Positions 8,853 to 17,928 of a stretch of DNA of 57,961 nt are shown here, one piece after another (within the stretch, counting starts at the first letter, position 1; every line of letters starts with the position of its first letter). The DNA lies in assembly GCA_018712435.1 (NCBI GenBank), contig DVGZ01000112.1, positions 1 through 57,961 of the forward strand, given 5' to 3'. Below the pieces are notes generated by a model that was not told the origin of the DNA, searched no databases, and saw nothing but the letters and a program-made list of their open reading frames with translations. The position numbers were made by a program, and so were the translations under genes. This stretch comes from Candidatus Caccousia avicola. Lineage in GTDB: Bacteria > Bacillota > Clostridia > Oscillospirales > Acutalibacteraceae.

Positions 8853-8874
8853 ATATCATAGAATCGGGGATGTT

Positions 8875-10794
8875 TTATTCCACCATCAGATCGCAGATAT
8901 CATTCGAGAAAGCCAGCGGATCCTCGATCGACACGCCCTCAATGAGCAGAGCCTGATTATACAGAAGTTTTGCGTATTTCGCGGCGCGATCCTTGTCGCC
9001 GTCGGCATACAGCTTGGTCAGCTTGGTGAAAATGGGATGGTTGGCGTTGATTTCCAGCACGCGCTGTGCCTGTACCTTCTCGCCCTCCGGCATCGGCATC
9101 GAATTGAGCACCTTTTCCATCTCCATGGAGATCGCGCCCTCCGTGGACAGGCAGACCGGGTGGCTCTTGAGCTTCTGGGAGAGAATGACGGCCTTCACCT
9201 TGCCGTCGAGGGAATCCCGCAGGAACGCAAGCAGATCCTTATTCTCCTCGATCTGCTTTTCCGCCGCCTTCTTCTCCTCCTCCGTCTCCAGACCGAGATC
9301 GTCGGCAGACACGGAGCGGAACTCCTTGTCGTCGTACTTCATCATGATGCGCAGGGCAAATTCATCGACGTTGTCGGTGAGATAGAGAATCTCGTAACCC
9401 TTTTCTTTCAGGGCTTCCGTCTGCGGCAGCAGATCGATGCGCTCCACTGTTTCTCCGCAGGCATAGTAAATATACTTCTGATCCTCCTTCATGCGGGACA
9501 CATACTCTTTGAGCGTGACCAGCTTCTTCTCAGAGGACGAATAGAACAGGAGCAAATCCTGAAGCAGATCCTTGTGTGCGCCGTAATCGGCATACACGCC
9601 GTATTTAAGCTGCAAGCCGAAATTCTTGAAGAATTTCTCATACTTCTCGCGATCGCGGTTGAGCATGGATTCCAGCTCGGATTTGATCTTTTTCTCCAGA
9701 CGGCTCTCAATCAGTTTGAGCTGGCGGTCGTGCTGCAGCATTTCACGAGAAATATTCAGAGAAAGATCCTGGCTGTCCACCAGGCCGCGCACAAAGCTGA
9801 AATAATCCGGCAGCAGATCCGGGCATTTCTGCATGATCATCACGCCGTTGCTGAAAAGCTGGAGGCCCTTCTCATAATCGCGGCTGTAGTAATCAAACGG
9901 AGCCTGCGACGGGATAAACAGCAGGGCGTTATAGGTGGCGGTGCCCTCCGTGCTGCTGTGGATCACCAGCAGCGGATCGGCAAAGTCATGGAACTTATCC
10001 TTATAGAACTGGTTGTATTCCTCCTCCTTGATCTCGCTCTTGTTCTTACGCCAAAGCGGAACCATGGAATTGAGAACCTCGTTTTCGGTGTACGTTTCGT
10101 ACTCCGGCGTTTTATACTTGCCTTCCGCGTCCTTGTCGGTGCCCTCGATCATGCGGCTCTTTTCCACATCCATGCGGATCGGATAGCGGATATAGTCGGA
10201 ATATTTGCGCACCAGTTCCTTCAGACGGTAGGTGTCCAGGAATTCGTCGTAATTGTTTTCCTCGGTGTTGGCTTTGAGCTGCAGGGTGATGGTCGTGCCG
10301 TGCCCGCTGCGCTCGCCGGGCTCCATCGTGTAGCCCTCGGCTCCGGAGCTTTCCCACTTCCACGCGGTGTCCGAGCCATACGCACGGCTGACAACCGTGA
10401 CCTTCTCAGCCACCATGAACGCGGAATAAAAGCCCACGCCGAACTGACCGATGATCTCGATATCCTCCTTCGGCTCGTTCTCCTTCTTGAAGTTGAGAGA
10501 ACCGCTCTTTGCAATGGTGCCGAGGTTGTTTTCCAGCTCCTCCTCCGTCATGCCGCAGCCGTTGTCCTCGATGGTGAGGGTGCGGGCCTGCTTGTCCGGG
10601 ATGATGGAGATGGAGAAATCATCGCGGGAAAGGCCGGTATCGCCGTCGCTGAGCGTGCGGTAATACAGCTTGTCAATTGCGTCGCTCGCGTTGCTGATCA
10701 GCTCGCGCAGGAAAATCTCCTGATGGGTGTAGATGGAATTGATCATCAGATCCAACAGGCGCTTGGATTCTGCCTGGAATTGTTTGACTGCCAT
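8875..10794 (-). CDS. htpG: Molecular chaperone HtpG (Hsp90)
   Basis: 639 residues from the chosen ATG. The GHKL ATPase motifs are clear: [12 protein letters not shown] (near 31), IEDNGCGMT and [17 protein letters not shown]. The middle domain and the C-terminal dimerisation domain are complete. HtpG is the cytosolic ATP-dependent Hsp90 that remodels client proteins with DnaK. A GTG seven codons upstream is in frame, but AAGGAG lies 9 bases before the ATG at 10794, and homologues start at this point (xxKQFxAESKRLL). The gene stands alone under a promoter overlapped by a CIRCE operator. Confidence 0.95.
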   Translation of the reverse strand: MAVKQFQAESKRLLDLMINSIYTHQEIFLRELISNASDAIDKLYYRTLSDGDTGLSRDDFSISIIPDKQARTLTIEDNGCGMTEEELENNLGTIAKSGSLNFKKENEPKEDIEIIGQFGVGFYSAFMVAEKVTVVSRAYGSDTAWKWESSGAEGYTMEPGERSGHGTTITLQLKANTEENNYDEFLDTYRLKELVRKYSDYIRYPIRMDVEKSRMIEGTDKDAEGKYKTPEYETYTENEVLNSMVPLWRKNKSEIKEEEYNQFYKDKFHDFADPLLVIHSSTEGTATYNALLFIPSQAPFDYYSRDYEKGLQLFSNGVMIMQKCPDLLPDYFSFVRGLVDSQDLSLNISREMLQHDRQLKLIESRLEKKIKSELESMLNRDREKYEKFFKNFGLQLKYGVYADYGAHKDLLQDLLLFYSSSEKKLVTLKEYVSRMKEDQKYIYYACGETVERIDLLPQTEALKEKGYEILYLTDNVDEFALRIMMKYDDKEFRSVSADDLGLETEEEKKAAEKQIEENKDLLAFLRDSLDGKVKAVILSQKLKSHPVCLSTEGAISMEMEKVLNSMPMPEGEKVQAQRVLEINANHPIFTKLTKLYADGDKDRAAKYAKLLYNQALLIEGVSIEDPLAFSNDICDLMVE

Positions 10795-10822
10795 GTCACA
10801 AGACTCCTTGCTCACATAGATT

Positions 10823-10849
10823 TTAGCACTCGATTCTGCTAACTGCTAA
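10823..10849 (-). promoter_or_regulatory. CIRCE operator (HrcA binding site) upstream of htpG
   Basis: TTAGCACTC-N9-AACTGCTAA matches the CIRCE inverted repeat (TTAGCACTC-N9-GAGTGCTAA) in all nine bases of one arm and seven of nine of the other. It starts 5 bases downstream of the htpG -10 box and ends upstream of the SD, the usual position for HrcA repression. Confidence 0.85.
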
Positions 10850-10853
10850 AACT

Positions 10854-10882
10854 ATTGTAGTCCCTTTCCCTCCTGATTTCAA
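10854..10882 (-). promoter_or_regulatory. Sigma-A promoter of htpG
   Basis: On the minus strand TTGAAA (10882-10877), 17-base spacer, TACAAT (10859-10854). The CIRCE element begins immediately downstream, so transcription start would fall inside or next to it. Confidence 0.75.
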
Positions 10883-10981
10883 TGAATAATTTATGAATTT
10901 TACATTTTCGCACCCGCTTTCTCCTCAAAGTCTCCTCAAAGATAGTCCGTGAATTTTTTGACAATTTGTGATCATTTCCTC

Positions 10982-11010
10982 TTGCATTTCCCTTTTCCAC
11001 CTCCTATAAT
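10982..11010 (+). promoter_or_regulatory. Probable promoter of panT-coaX
   Basis: TTGCAT (10982-10987), 17-base spacer, TATAAT (11005-11010), 58 bases before the start of the S-component gene. No riboswitch-like structure was recognised in the short leader. Confidence 0.6.
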
Positions 11011-11068
11011 GAAAACGAAATTTGCGTTGTATCCCAAACATGGGAACAGCAGCAGGAGGTAATTGAAT

Positions 11069-11710
11069 ATGAATCAAGCGACCGTCAAGTACCGTGATTT
11101 TGTGCTGCTCGCACTCTTCACAGCCATCGTCTTTGTCCTGGGGCTTACGCCGCTGGGAATGGTGCCGCTGGGGCTGATCAAAGCCACCACCCTGCACATT
11201 CCCGTCATCATCGGCTGCCTGCTCCTCGGGCCGCGCTACGGCGCCGTCCTCGGCTTCATGTTCGGGCTGGTGAGCTTTTTGAGCAACACGATGTCGCCCG
11301 CCGCGCTCTCCTTTGCGTTCACGCCGCTTATCCCCGTTCCGGGCACACCGAACGGCAGCCCGCTGAGCCTTATCATCTGCTTTGTGCCGCGCATCCTTGT
11401 CGGCGTTGTGCCATGGTTTGTCTATCGCGGCCTGCAGAAGCTCATGAAGGAAAGCAGCCGGGGAGAAGTTCTTTCCATGGCGATAGCCGGAGCCGTCGGA
11501 GCCGTCCTGAACACTGCTCTTGTCATGTCGCTTATTTATTTCCTGTTCCGCGACGCCTACGCTTCCCTCAAAGGAGTTCCAGTGGAAGCCGTCGCGGGCC
11601 TGGTGCTCGGCGTTGTGGGCACGAACGGCGTGGCGGAAACCGCTCTCGCGGCTGTACTCACCCCCGCGATCGGAAAGATCCTGCTCTCCCTCAAGCGCCG
11701 CAAGATGTAA
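11069..11710 (+). CDS. panT: ECF transporter S component, probably for pantothenate
   Basis: 213 residues forming about six hydrophobic helices, including LLALFTAIVFVLGL near the N-terminus and VPLGLIKATTLHIPVIIG, the usual ECF S-component layout. S components bind a vitamin and share the EcfAA'T energy module, which is not encoded here. The next gene, 20 bases away on the same strand, is type III pantothenate kinase, so pantothenate is the likely substrate (inferred from context). Start chosen at ATG 11069 with AGGAGG 9 bases upstream rather than an in-frame TTG two codons earlier. Confidence 0.8.
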   Translation: MNQATVKYRDFVLLALFTAIVFVLGLTPLGMVPLGLIKATTLHIPVIIGCLLLGPRYGAVLGFMFGLVSFLSNTMSPAALSFAFTPLIPVPGTPNGSPLSLIICFVPRILVGVVPWFVYRGLQKLMKESSRGEVLSMAIAGAVGAVLNTALVMSLIYFLFRDAYASLKGVPVEAVAGLVLGVVGTNGVAETALAAVLTPAIGKILLSLKRRKM

Positions 11711-11730
11711 AAAGGACGGTACGTCACCGG

Positions 11731-12504
11731 ATGATTATTGCCATCGACATTGGAAACACCAACATTGTGCTGGGCTGTCTGGAGCCTGACACGGGCCGTC
11801 TCCTTTTCACCGCCCGTCTGAGCTCCGACCGCGTGAAAACCAGCGACGAATACGCCGCTCTGATGCGCAACATGTTTATCCTCAATCAGGTGGAGCGCCA
11901 CGACATTGAGGGAAGCATTATTTCCTCCGTGGTTCCCACCCTCACCGTTACCATGAAGGACGCGATCCGCCAGCTGTGCGGCCGCGAATCCCTCATCGTC
12001 GGCGCGGGACTGAAGACGGGACTGAACATCGTGATGGACAATCCGGCCCAGCTCGGCAGCGATCTGGTCACGGACGCGGTGGCGGCGGCGGCGGAATATC
12101 CCAAGCCGATTCTGATTTTCGATCTCGGCACGGCCACGACGCTTTCCGTTGTGGACAAGCGCGGCAATTATGTCGGCGGCATGATCATCCCCGGCATTGC
12201 AATCTCGCTCGAAGCCCTTTCCAGCCATACGTCCCAGCTTCCCCACATCAACCTGGAAGGCCCGAAGCGCGTCATCGGCACCAACACGATTGACTGCATG
12301 AAAAGCGGCATCGTATACGGAAACGCCGCTATGATCGACGGTATCATCGAGCGGGTTTCACAGGAGCTCGGGGAAAAGCCCACCGTGGTCGCCACCGGCG
12401 GCCTTGCGCCGAATATCACCAAATACTGCAAAAGTGATATCATCTGCGACGGCGAACTGATTCTCAAAGGGCTTCGCATCCTGTACAACAAAAATAAACC
12501 GTAA
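11731..12504 (+). CDS. coaX: Type III pantothenate kinase
   Basis: 257 residues with the ASKHA-fold signatures of CoaX: IAIDIGNTNIVLG at the N-terminus (phosphate 1), LGSDLVTDAVAAA (Asp of the catalytic site) and IFDLGTATTLSVVD, then GGMIIPGIAISLEAL. CoaX phosphorylates pantothenate in the first step of CoA synthesis, is not feedback inhibited by CoA and needs a monovalent cation. The ATG at 11731 is the conserved start; longer in-frame extensions lie in the preceding gene. A strong terminator follows. Confidence 0.95.
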   Translation: MIIAIDIGNTNIVLGCLEPDTGRLLFTARLSSDRVKTSDEYAALMRNMFILNQVERHDIEGSIISSVVPTLTVTMKDAIRQLCGRESLIVGAGLKTGLNIVMDNPAQLGSDLVTDAVAAAAEYPKPILIFDLGTATTLSVVDKRGNYVGGMIIPGIAISLEALSSHTSQLPHINLEGPKRVIGTNTIDCMKSGIVYGNAAMIDGIIERVSQELGEKPTVVATGGLAPNITKYCKSDIICDGELILKGLRILYNKNKP

Positions 12505-12514
12505 TTCCATACAG

Positions 12515-12562
12515 AAAACGCCCGCAGACAGCGCATCCCGGTGCTGTTTGCGGGCGTTTTTT
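12515..12562 (+). terminator. Terminator of panT-coaX
   Basis: AAAACGCCCGCA pairs with TGCGGGCGTTTT through an inner ACAGC/GCTGT stem, followed by a run of T. Confidence 0.8.
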
Positions 12563-12695
12563 ATGCATGGCAAATTCTGTGTGCCAGCGGTCACGGAAAA
12601 CATTCGCCAAAGCAGATTTTCTATTTTTGTACTAAATGCAAATGGAAATTCCCATTTATTTTATATATAATGTCCTTACAGTGTTTGAGAGACAG

Positions 12696-12735
12696 AGAAC
12701 AGCACGAAACGCTTTGTTTTGTGCTGTTCTTTTTT
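12696..12735 (+). terminator. Terminator-like hairpin in the leader of the EEP-family gene
   Basis: AGAACAGCAC pairs with GTGCTGTTCT, with an inner AAAC/GTTT extension, then six T. It sits 27 bases before the ATG of the next gene and 190 bases after coaX. It is either a second terminator for upstream transcripts or an attenuator in the leader of the following gene. Confidence 0.65.
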
Positions 12736-12762
12736 GTTTTCTCGGAATGAAGGAGGCTTCTT

Positions 12763-13869
12763 ATGAAACGCTTGTTCAAACGCGCCGCTCTCGTCGTGTC
12801 CGTTCTTCTTCTCGTTGTGGTGCTCACGGTGGGAGGATATATCGCCTATCTGCAAATCCAATATTATCGGATTGAGGACCATACCGCGCTTGAGGTCTAT
12901 TCTCCGCAGACAGCCGTTTTGCAGCTGGAAACTCCTTACAAGGCCGTCACCTGCAACATTGGCTTTGGCGCATATGGGCCGGAATATTCCTTCTTTATGG
13001 ATACAGGCGTTATGACGGACGGAACGCCCACGCAGGGATTGTACGGGAAAGCCGTCAGCCGGGAATCCGTGCTGACCAACACGGTTCTGGCCCTGGACAC
13101 CCTGAAAGAGCTGGACGCGGACTTTCTGCTTTTGCAGGAAGTGGATCAGCAAGCCCACCGCAGCCATCAGGTGGATCAGCGCGCCAGGATTACAGAAGCG
13201 TTCTCCTCCTATTCCAGCACATGGGCGGAAAACTTCCACAGCGGCTATCTGGCCTATCCGCTGAACGATCCACACGGCTCCGTGACCGCCGGTCTGCTGA
13301 CTCTGTCGCGGTATGCCGTCGATGAGGCGGTGCGCCGCAGCTATCCGGTGGACGAAAGCTTCTTTATCAAATTCACCGACCTGGACCGCTGTTTTTCCGT
13401 CACCCGTTTCCCGGTGGAGGGCACCGATCGCCAGCTGGTTCTGATTCACAGCCATATGTCCGCGTATGACAGCGGCGGAATCCGCACACAGCAGCTGGAA
13501 ATGCTGTGCCAGGTGCTGGAGGAGGAGTATGAAAAGGGAAATTATGTCGTCACCGGCGGAGATTTCAACCATGCTCTGTACGGCACAGAACATGCCTTCC
13601 CTTCCCAGCAGCAATTTCCCGGATGGGTGCAGACGCTGGACGATTCGGAACTGCCGGATCACTTTTCCTTTGTCGCGGCGGAAAACGGATTTGAGGTTCC
13701 CACCTGCCGCGGAGCCGATATCCCTTATGAAAAGGGCGTAAACTACACTACCGTGGTAGACGGTTTTCTTGTTTCGGACAATCTGAAGGCCGAAGCGCAG
13801 AACATTGACGCTGATTTTGCGTTCAGCGACCACAATCCCGTTCTGCTGACCTTTGAACTCGCGGCATAA
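12763..13869 (+). CDS. Membrane-anchored endonuclease/exonuclease/phosphatase family protein
   Basis: 368 residues. A basic N-terminus and one hydrophobic helix (about 8-30) anchor the protein, with the rest outside. The EEP fold is shown by TCNIGFG (near 65), LLLQEVDQ (metal-binding Glu, about 126), IHSHMSAYD, TGGDFNHAL (Asp/Asn pair) and the terminal SDHNPVLL with the catalytic His. Relatives include DNase I-like nucleases, sphingomyelinases and inositol-phosphate phosphatases. The substrate is not readable. SD GAAGGAGG precedes the ATG. Monocistronic, ending at a shared terminator with spoIVB. Confidence 0.82.
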   Translation: MKRLFKRAALVVSVLLLVVVLTVGGYIAYLQIQYYRIEDHTALEVYSPQTAVLQLETPYKAVTCNIGFGAYGPEYSFFMDTGVMTDGTPTQGLYGKAVSRESVLTNTVLALDTLKELDADFLLLQEVDQQAHRSHQVDQRARITEAFSSYSSTWAENFHSGYLAYPLNDPHGSVTAGLLTLSRYAVDEAVRRSYPVDESFFIKFTDLDRCFSVTRFPVEGTDRQLVLIHSHMSAYDSGGIRTQQLEMLCQVLEEEYEKGNYVVTGGDFNHALYGTEHAFPSQQQFPGWVQTLDDSELPDHFSFVAAENGFEVPTCRGADIPYEKGVNYTTVVDGFLVSDNLKAEAQNIDADFAFSDHNPVLLTFELAA

Positions 13870-13900
13870 CCACCGCACACCCCATACGATCGAAAAAACC

Positions 13901-13935
13901 GGGCCGCCCATCCTTATCACGAGGACGGGCGGCCC
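13901..13935. terminator. Terminator shared by the EEP gene and spoIVB
   Basis: GGGCCGCCC and GGGCGGCCC arms. On the minus strand the stem is followed by GGTTTTTTCG, so it is best suited to ending spoIVB transcription. It lies between convergent genes. Confidence 0.8.
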
Positions 13936-13943
13936 TTGCTGCA

Positions 13944-15149
13944 TCATTCAGAAGAAAATTGCGATTCGTTTTCCAGCATGCTCTCGGCAAAAATCCCATA
14001 ACCCCTTGTGGGATCGTTGACAAAAACATGAGTCACGGCGCCGACAAGCTTTCCATTTTGCAGAATCGGACTGCCGCTCATCCCCTGCACGATTCCTCCT
14101 GTCTTTTCCAAAAGCCGGGAATCCGTTACGCGGAGAATCATATTTTTGCCTTCCCCACTCTCGCGATAGTTGACATACTCCAACACCACATCATATCTTT
14201 GCGGCCCTTCGCCGTCAACCGTGGAGATGATCTGTGCTTCACCGGGATGAACCTCCTGCGACAGGGCAACCGTCACCGGTTCGCCCGCCGGAGACTCATA
14301 GAGCTCGCCGTACACGCCCGCCTCGTCGTTGGCGTGCATCACGCCCATGGCTTCGTCGCCTTCAAAATAGCCGTGAAGCTCGCCGGGCGCGCCTTTAGCG
14401 CCTTTCGTCACCCCGCTGATGGTCACAGGTAGAATTTCACCGTTGAGAAAGGGCATCAGCTCGCTTGTGTCTGTATCGCAGACGCCGTGGCCCAGTCCGC
14501 CGAATTGCTCCGTGGACGGGTCGTAAAAAGTCAGCGTGCCGATCCCCGCCGTGCTGTCGCGTACCCACAGACCGGCTTTCCATTTGCCATCCACCAGAGA
14601 TTTTACGGGAGAGAGCTGAGACGTATATTCCTTGTTCTCCCGCCGGTACTGGATGGCTACCGGCCTGCCGCCGCTCTTTTCCACAAGGGCGGCTATTTCT
14701 TCATTTCGGTTTACCGCGCTGCCATCAACGCTCACAATGATGTCTCCCATGCGGAGTCCGGCCTGTTCCGCGGGATTGACCATGCCGCTTTCCGTTTGAA
14801 TCTCCGCAATGCCGACCACCATCACACCGTTGGTAAACATCTTAATGCCAAACGGCGTTCCGCAGGGAATCACCTGACGTTCGGACACCACGCTTACGGA
14901 GACGGATTTGACCGGGATCCGATTGAACAGCAGCAATTCCGCCTGATATTGCTGTGTCCTCATTCCCGAAACCGCCAGAGTCTCGGTATTCGGACGGGCG
15001 GAAAGCATGCCGCCGTTCCAGGAGAGCGACATGCCAGGCGTGACGCGATAGCTGTCGCAGGTAAACCGTCCGGCTACACCCACCGCGGCGCATACCGCCA
15101 GAGCAAGCGCCGACACGCAGGACACCAGAGCCTGCCATGCCTTCTTCAT
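13944..15149 (-). CDS. spoIVB: SpoIVB serine peptidase
   Basis: 401 residues. Residues 1-30 form a signal/anchor. A PDZ domain (about 100-185, with PAEQAGLRMGDIIVSVDG) is followed by the SpoIVB peptidase: His in GGLGHGV, Asp in LRVTDSRLL and the catalytic Ser in GMSGSPIL near residue 358-360. SpoIVB is made in the forespore and cuts SpoIVFA across the intermembrane space to activate pro-sigma-K processing, so this organism should sporulate. Start at ATG 15149 with GGAAGGTG 6 bases upstream; a longer in-frame start lacks support. The usual neighbours recN and spo0A are absent. Confidence 0.92.
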   Translation of the reverse strand: MKKAWQALVSCVSALALAVCAAVGVAGRFTCDSYRVTPGMSLSWNGGMLSARPNTETLAVSGMRTQQYQAELLLFNRIPVKSVSVSVVSERQVIPCGTPFGIKMFTNGVMVVGIAEIQTESGMVNPAEQAGLRMGDIIVSVDGSAVNRNEEIAALVEKSGGRPVAIQYRRENKEYTSQLSPVKSLVDGKWKAGLWVRDSTAGIGTLTFYDPSTEQFGGLGHGVCDTDTSELMPFLNGEILPVTISGVTKGAKGAPGELHGYFEGDEAMGVMHANDEAGVYGELYESPAGEPVTVALSQEVHPGEAQIISTVDGEGPQRYDVVLEYVNYRESGEGKNMILRVTDSRLLEKTGGIVQGMSGSPILQNGKLVGAVTHVFVNDPTRGYGIFAESMLENESQFSSE

Positions 15150-15359
15150 TGGATTCACCTTCCTTCGCCGGACGGTTCTCAAATTTCTTTGCGAATCGTT
15201 CGGCCTTCTTACTGTTCCTCGGCGAAGGTGGTTTATGAAGGTGATTTTTTCCGTTTTTCTGTGCCTGTGTCAAAAGCCCGCTAAACATGCGGCTTTCCAA
15301 AAGAAATGGAAAATTTTCATTTTGAAAATCTTTTAGCTTTTGCCTTGTGATAAGAGTCC

Positions 15360-15545
15360 GAAAAAAATCGCTGCGCTCTTTTTTCTAGCCACATTTTGTG
15401 GCTTCGCAGGATTTTATGGGGTTCCACCCCAAACCCCGCCGAGTCTCCGCTCCCGCTCCGGTCGGCACCTTGTCTGTGTGCCACCGGCACACGGCGCCCT
15501 TTTGAAAAAGGCGGGCGAAAACTTCATGTTTACACTTTTTTAGCT
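15360..15545. repeat. Intergenic repeat-like sequence upstream of the flavodoxin/ferredoxin gene
   Basis: A gene-free 520-base gap separates spoIVB from the next gene. Its middle contains nested short inverted repeats (AGCCACA/TGTGGCT, GGGGTT/AACCCC, GTGCC/GGCAC, CCTTTTGAAAAAGG). Similar low-complexity blocks are often dispersed between genes in this bacterial group and generate a spurious 67-codon frame. A related block is at 50795-50834. Copy number elsewhere cannot be tested here. Confidence 0.4.
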
Positions 15546-15610
15546 TTTCCGCAATCTGAAAATTTTTTGTTGCTTCCTGTATATCAATTCGGTATCATGA
15601 AAACAAGAGA

Positions 15611-15653
15611 AAACGTCCGGCTCAGAAAACACATTTCTCTGAACCGGACGTTT
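15611..15653 (+). promoter_or_regulatory. Leader hairpin before the flavodoxin/ferredoxin gene
   Basis: AAACGTCCGG-CTCAG pairs with CTGA-ACCGGACGTTT, ending 17 bases before the ATG. The T run is too short for a strong terminator. A possible promoter (TTGCTT-N17-TATCAT) lies just upstream. It may affect mRNA stability or attenuation. Confidence 0.5.
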
Positions 15654-15670
15654 GAAGGGAGGAACCATCC

Positions 15671-16483
15671 ATGAAGATCAACCGGATTTGCACCGTATTT
15701 TTCAGCCCCACAGGCGGCACAAAGCGCGCGGCTTGTGCTTTGGCGGAACAGCTGGCCGCTCTTCTGGGCATTGCCGCAGAGTATTTTTCATTGACGCTCC
15801 CGGAAGATCGTCAAAAAACACTTTGCTTTGGGGAACAGGATCTGGTGATAGCCGCTTCGCCTGTCTATGCGGGACGGCTGCCGAATAAGCTGGCCCCGGA
15901 GTACGCACGAATCCTGCACGGATCGCATACTCCGGTTGTCCCACTGTGCGTCTTTGGCAACCGCAGTCCGGGAGACGCGCCGCGCGAGTGGCTGCTCCTG
16001 CTGGAAAACGGCGGCTTTGTTCCGGTGGCAGCCGCATCCATCGTCTCTCGTCATGCTTTTTCCGACGAAATCGGAGCCGGAAGACCCGACAAGGAGGATC
16101 TTGCCGCGCTGTGCGATTTCGCCCGCTCCATCGCGGAAACGCTGGCACAGCCGGAAGTCAAGCCCCTCGATTATGATCGGGAAACGCCCCTTGCTCCGTA
16201 CTATACGCCGCTGAAAACGGACGGTACGCCTGCGAAATTTCTGAAAGCCAAGCCTGTCCTTCTGGAAAGCTGCACACGCTGCGGCCTGTGCGCGGAGCAA
16301 TGCCCCATGGGCAGCATCGATCGGGAAACGCTGCTGGTTTCCGGCGTCTGCATCAAATGCCAGTCCTGCGTCCGCGTCTGCCCTTCGCATGCGCTCCGCT
16401 TTGAGGATCCGGATTTTCTCTCCCATGTCGCGATGCTGCGGGAGCATTACACAGCCCGGGCGGAAAACACGTTTCTTCTGTAG
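15671..16483 (+). CDS. EFR1-type flavodoxin-ferredoxin fusion protein
   Basis: 270 residues. The first part is a flavodoxin-like domain with the FMN phosphate loop FSPTGGTKRAA (11-21) and a second loop near SPVYAGRLP. The C-terminal quarter has two [4Fe-4S] motifs, CTRCGLCAEQCP and CIKCQSCVRVCP. Such proteins shuttle electrons between FMN and low-potential iron-sulfur partners. The specific partner is unknown; the nearby Ech hydrogenase uses reduced ferredoxin but this gene is not in its operon. SD GGGAGG precedes the ATG. Confidence 0.85.
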   Translation: MKINRICTVFFSPTGGTKRAACALAEQLAALLGIAAEYFSLTLPEDRQKTLCFGEQDLVIAASPVYAGRLPNKLAPEYARILHGSHTPVVPLCVFGNRSPGDAPREWLLLLENGGFVPVAAASIVSRHAFSDEIGAGRPDKEDLAALCDFARSIAETLAQPEVKPLDYDRETPLAPYYTPLKTDGTPAKFLKAKPVLLESCTRCGLCAEQCPMGSIDRETLLVSGVCIKCQSCVRVCPSHALRFEDPDFLSHVAMLREHYTARAENTFLL

Positions 16484-16514
16484 AACAGCATTCAGCGCTT
16501 TACCCCTCGCTGGA

Positions 16515-17816
16515 TCATCCGATCCGATAGCTTCCGTCTCCCGTGCAGACAAACGGCGTTTGATAGAAGGAGCGCACCGCACGAATCATGTAGCCGATAT
16601 CCTCCACGCCCGCCGTCTCCACCGCGGAATGCATAGCAAGCTGCGCCAGCCCGATGTCGAGCATCGGAGCCGAAAGGCTGTGACCCTGCAAATTTCCAAG
16701 CGTGGAGCCGCCCGGCATGTCGGCGCGATTTGCGAAACGCTGTACAGGAACGCCCACCCGGCGGCAGATTTCCCCAAACAGCGCGGCGCTGACCGCATCG
16801 GTGGTATACTTCTGGCTTGCGTTTATCTTGACCACCACGCCGCCGTTCATAACCGGCCCGTTTTCGGGATCCGATTTTTCCGGGTGGTTGGGATGAACCG
16901 CATGTCCGTTATCCGCGGACAGCACCAGCGAGGACGCGGCGGCCCGCCATCCATCCGACCGGCTTTGTCCCAGCGTCTCCAAAATGCGCGCCAGCGTATC
17001 CGCGAGGAACGTTCCCTGCGCGCCCTGGCGGGACGAGGAACCGACCTCCTCATTGTCCAGCATTCCCCAAACCAAACCGGCGTCGGTTTCCGTCTCCGCT
17101 TCCAAAAAAGCCGTCAGCGTGGTGCAGGCGCATTCCAAATCGTCGATCCGGGGGCTCATGAAGTATTCTCCGGCCGGGCCCACGCGCACCGCCTTCTGGC
17201 GCGGCGTCAGGCAGAGATCCCAGCTGAGGATATCCGACGGCGCGCAGCCGCCTGCCTCAGAGGCCAGCAGATCGGAAAAAGAGCGGCACCCGGACGGCCC
17301 GTAAAGCGGCTGCAAATCCACCTGGGGATCCCATTTTTTCCCCTCGTTGGCTCCCCTGTCAAAGTGGATGGCCAGATTGGGAATCACGAGCAGATCCTGA
17401 TCCGCGTAGACAAGCCGCGTTTCCATTCCGCCGCTCGTGCGCAGTACAACGCGCCCCGCAATCGTCAGGGGACGGTCGAGCCAGGTGCTCATGATCATCC
17501 CGCCATACCCTTCTGTTTCCAGCTTCACGCATCCCGCTTTTTCGATGCCCGCGTTTTTGATACGCCAGGTGGGAGCGTCGCTGTGGGAAAGGGCAATTCT
17601 CCAGGAGCCGATCCGTCCCTCCGGCACACGGAACGCCAGAACGGCGGAGCCATTGCGCGTCACAAAATACCGTTTTCCGGGAACCAGCTTCCACTCCTGC
17701 GTTTCATCGAGACGCTCACACCCCGCCTGCTCCAAACGATGGCAGGCTTCCGCGGCGGCGTGCCACGGGCTGACGCCCCGATTCAGAAAATGGAATACCG
17801 ACTGTATATCATCCAT
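16515..17816 (-). CDS. M18 family aminopeptidase
   Basis: 433 residues with all M18 zinc-site landmarks: SHSDAPTWRIKN (His/Asp metal pair, near 97), DNEEVGSSSRQG (Glu pair including the catalytic Glu), SADNGHAVHPNHPEK and the C-terminal PGGSTLGNLQGHSL. These cytosolic dodecameric enzymes remove N-terminal, often acidic or hydrophobic, residues from peptides. SD AGGAGG lies just before the ATG. It converges on the flavodoxin/ferredoxin gene and is not in an obvious operon. Confidence 0.92.
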   Translation of the reverse strand: MDDIQSVFHFLNRGVSPWHAAAEACHRLEQAGCERLDETQEWKLVPGKRYFVTRNGSAVLAFRVPEGRIGSWRIALSHSDAPTWRIKNAGIEKAGCVKLETEGYGGMIMSTWLDRPLTIAGRVVLRTSGGMETRLVYADQDLLVIPNLAIHFDRGANEGKKWDPQVDLQPLYGPSGCRSFSDLLASEAGGCAPSDILSWDLCLTPRQKAVRVGPAGEYFMSPRIDDLECACTTLTAFLEAETETDAGLVWGMLDNEEVGSSSRQGAQGTFLADTLARILETLGQSRSDGWRAAASSLVLSADNGHAVHPNHPEKSDPENGPVMNGGVVVKINASQKYTTDAVSAALFGEICRRVGVPVQRFANRADMPGGSTLGNLQGHSLSAPMLDIGLAQLAMHSAVETAGVEDIGYMIRAVRSFYQTPFVCTGDGSYRIG

Positions 17817-17928
17817 GTCTTTTCCTCCTTGTTTTTGTCCGATTCGTTTCTATTGTACACGCATCCCGCGCGGGCCGCAACTGTTTTTCCCAATCACCCC
17901 CGCCGCAGGCGAAAGGAGCATGCAAAAT

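Noticed and set aside
8845..10842. 665-codon plus-strand frame opposite htpG
   Set aside because: Antisense shadow of htpG with no SD and no recognisable domain.
15340..15543. 67-codon frame in the spoIVB intergenic gap
   Set aside because: Lies in a repeat-like block with nested inverted repeats and lacks an SD.
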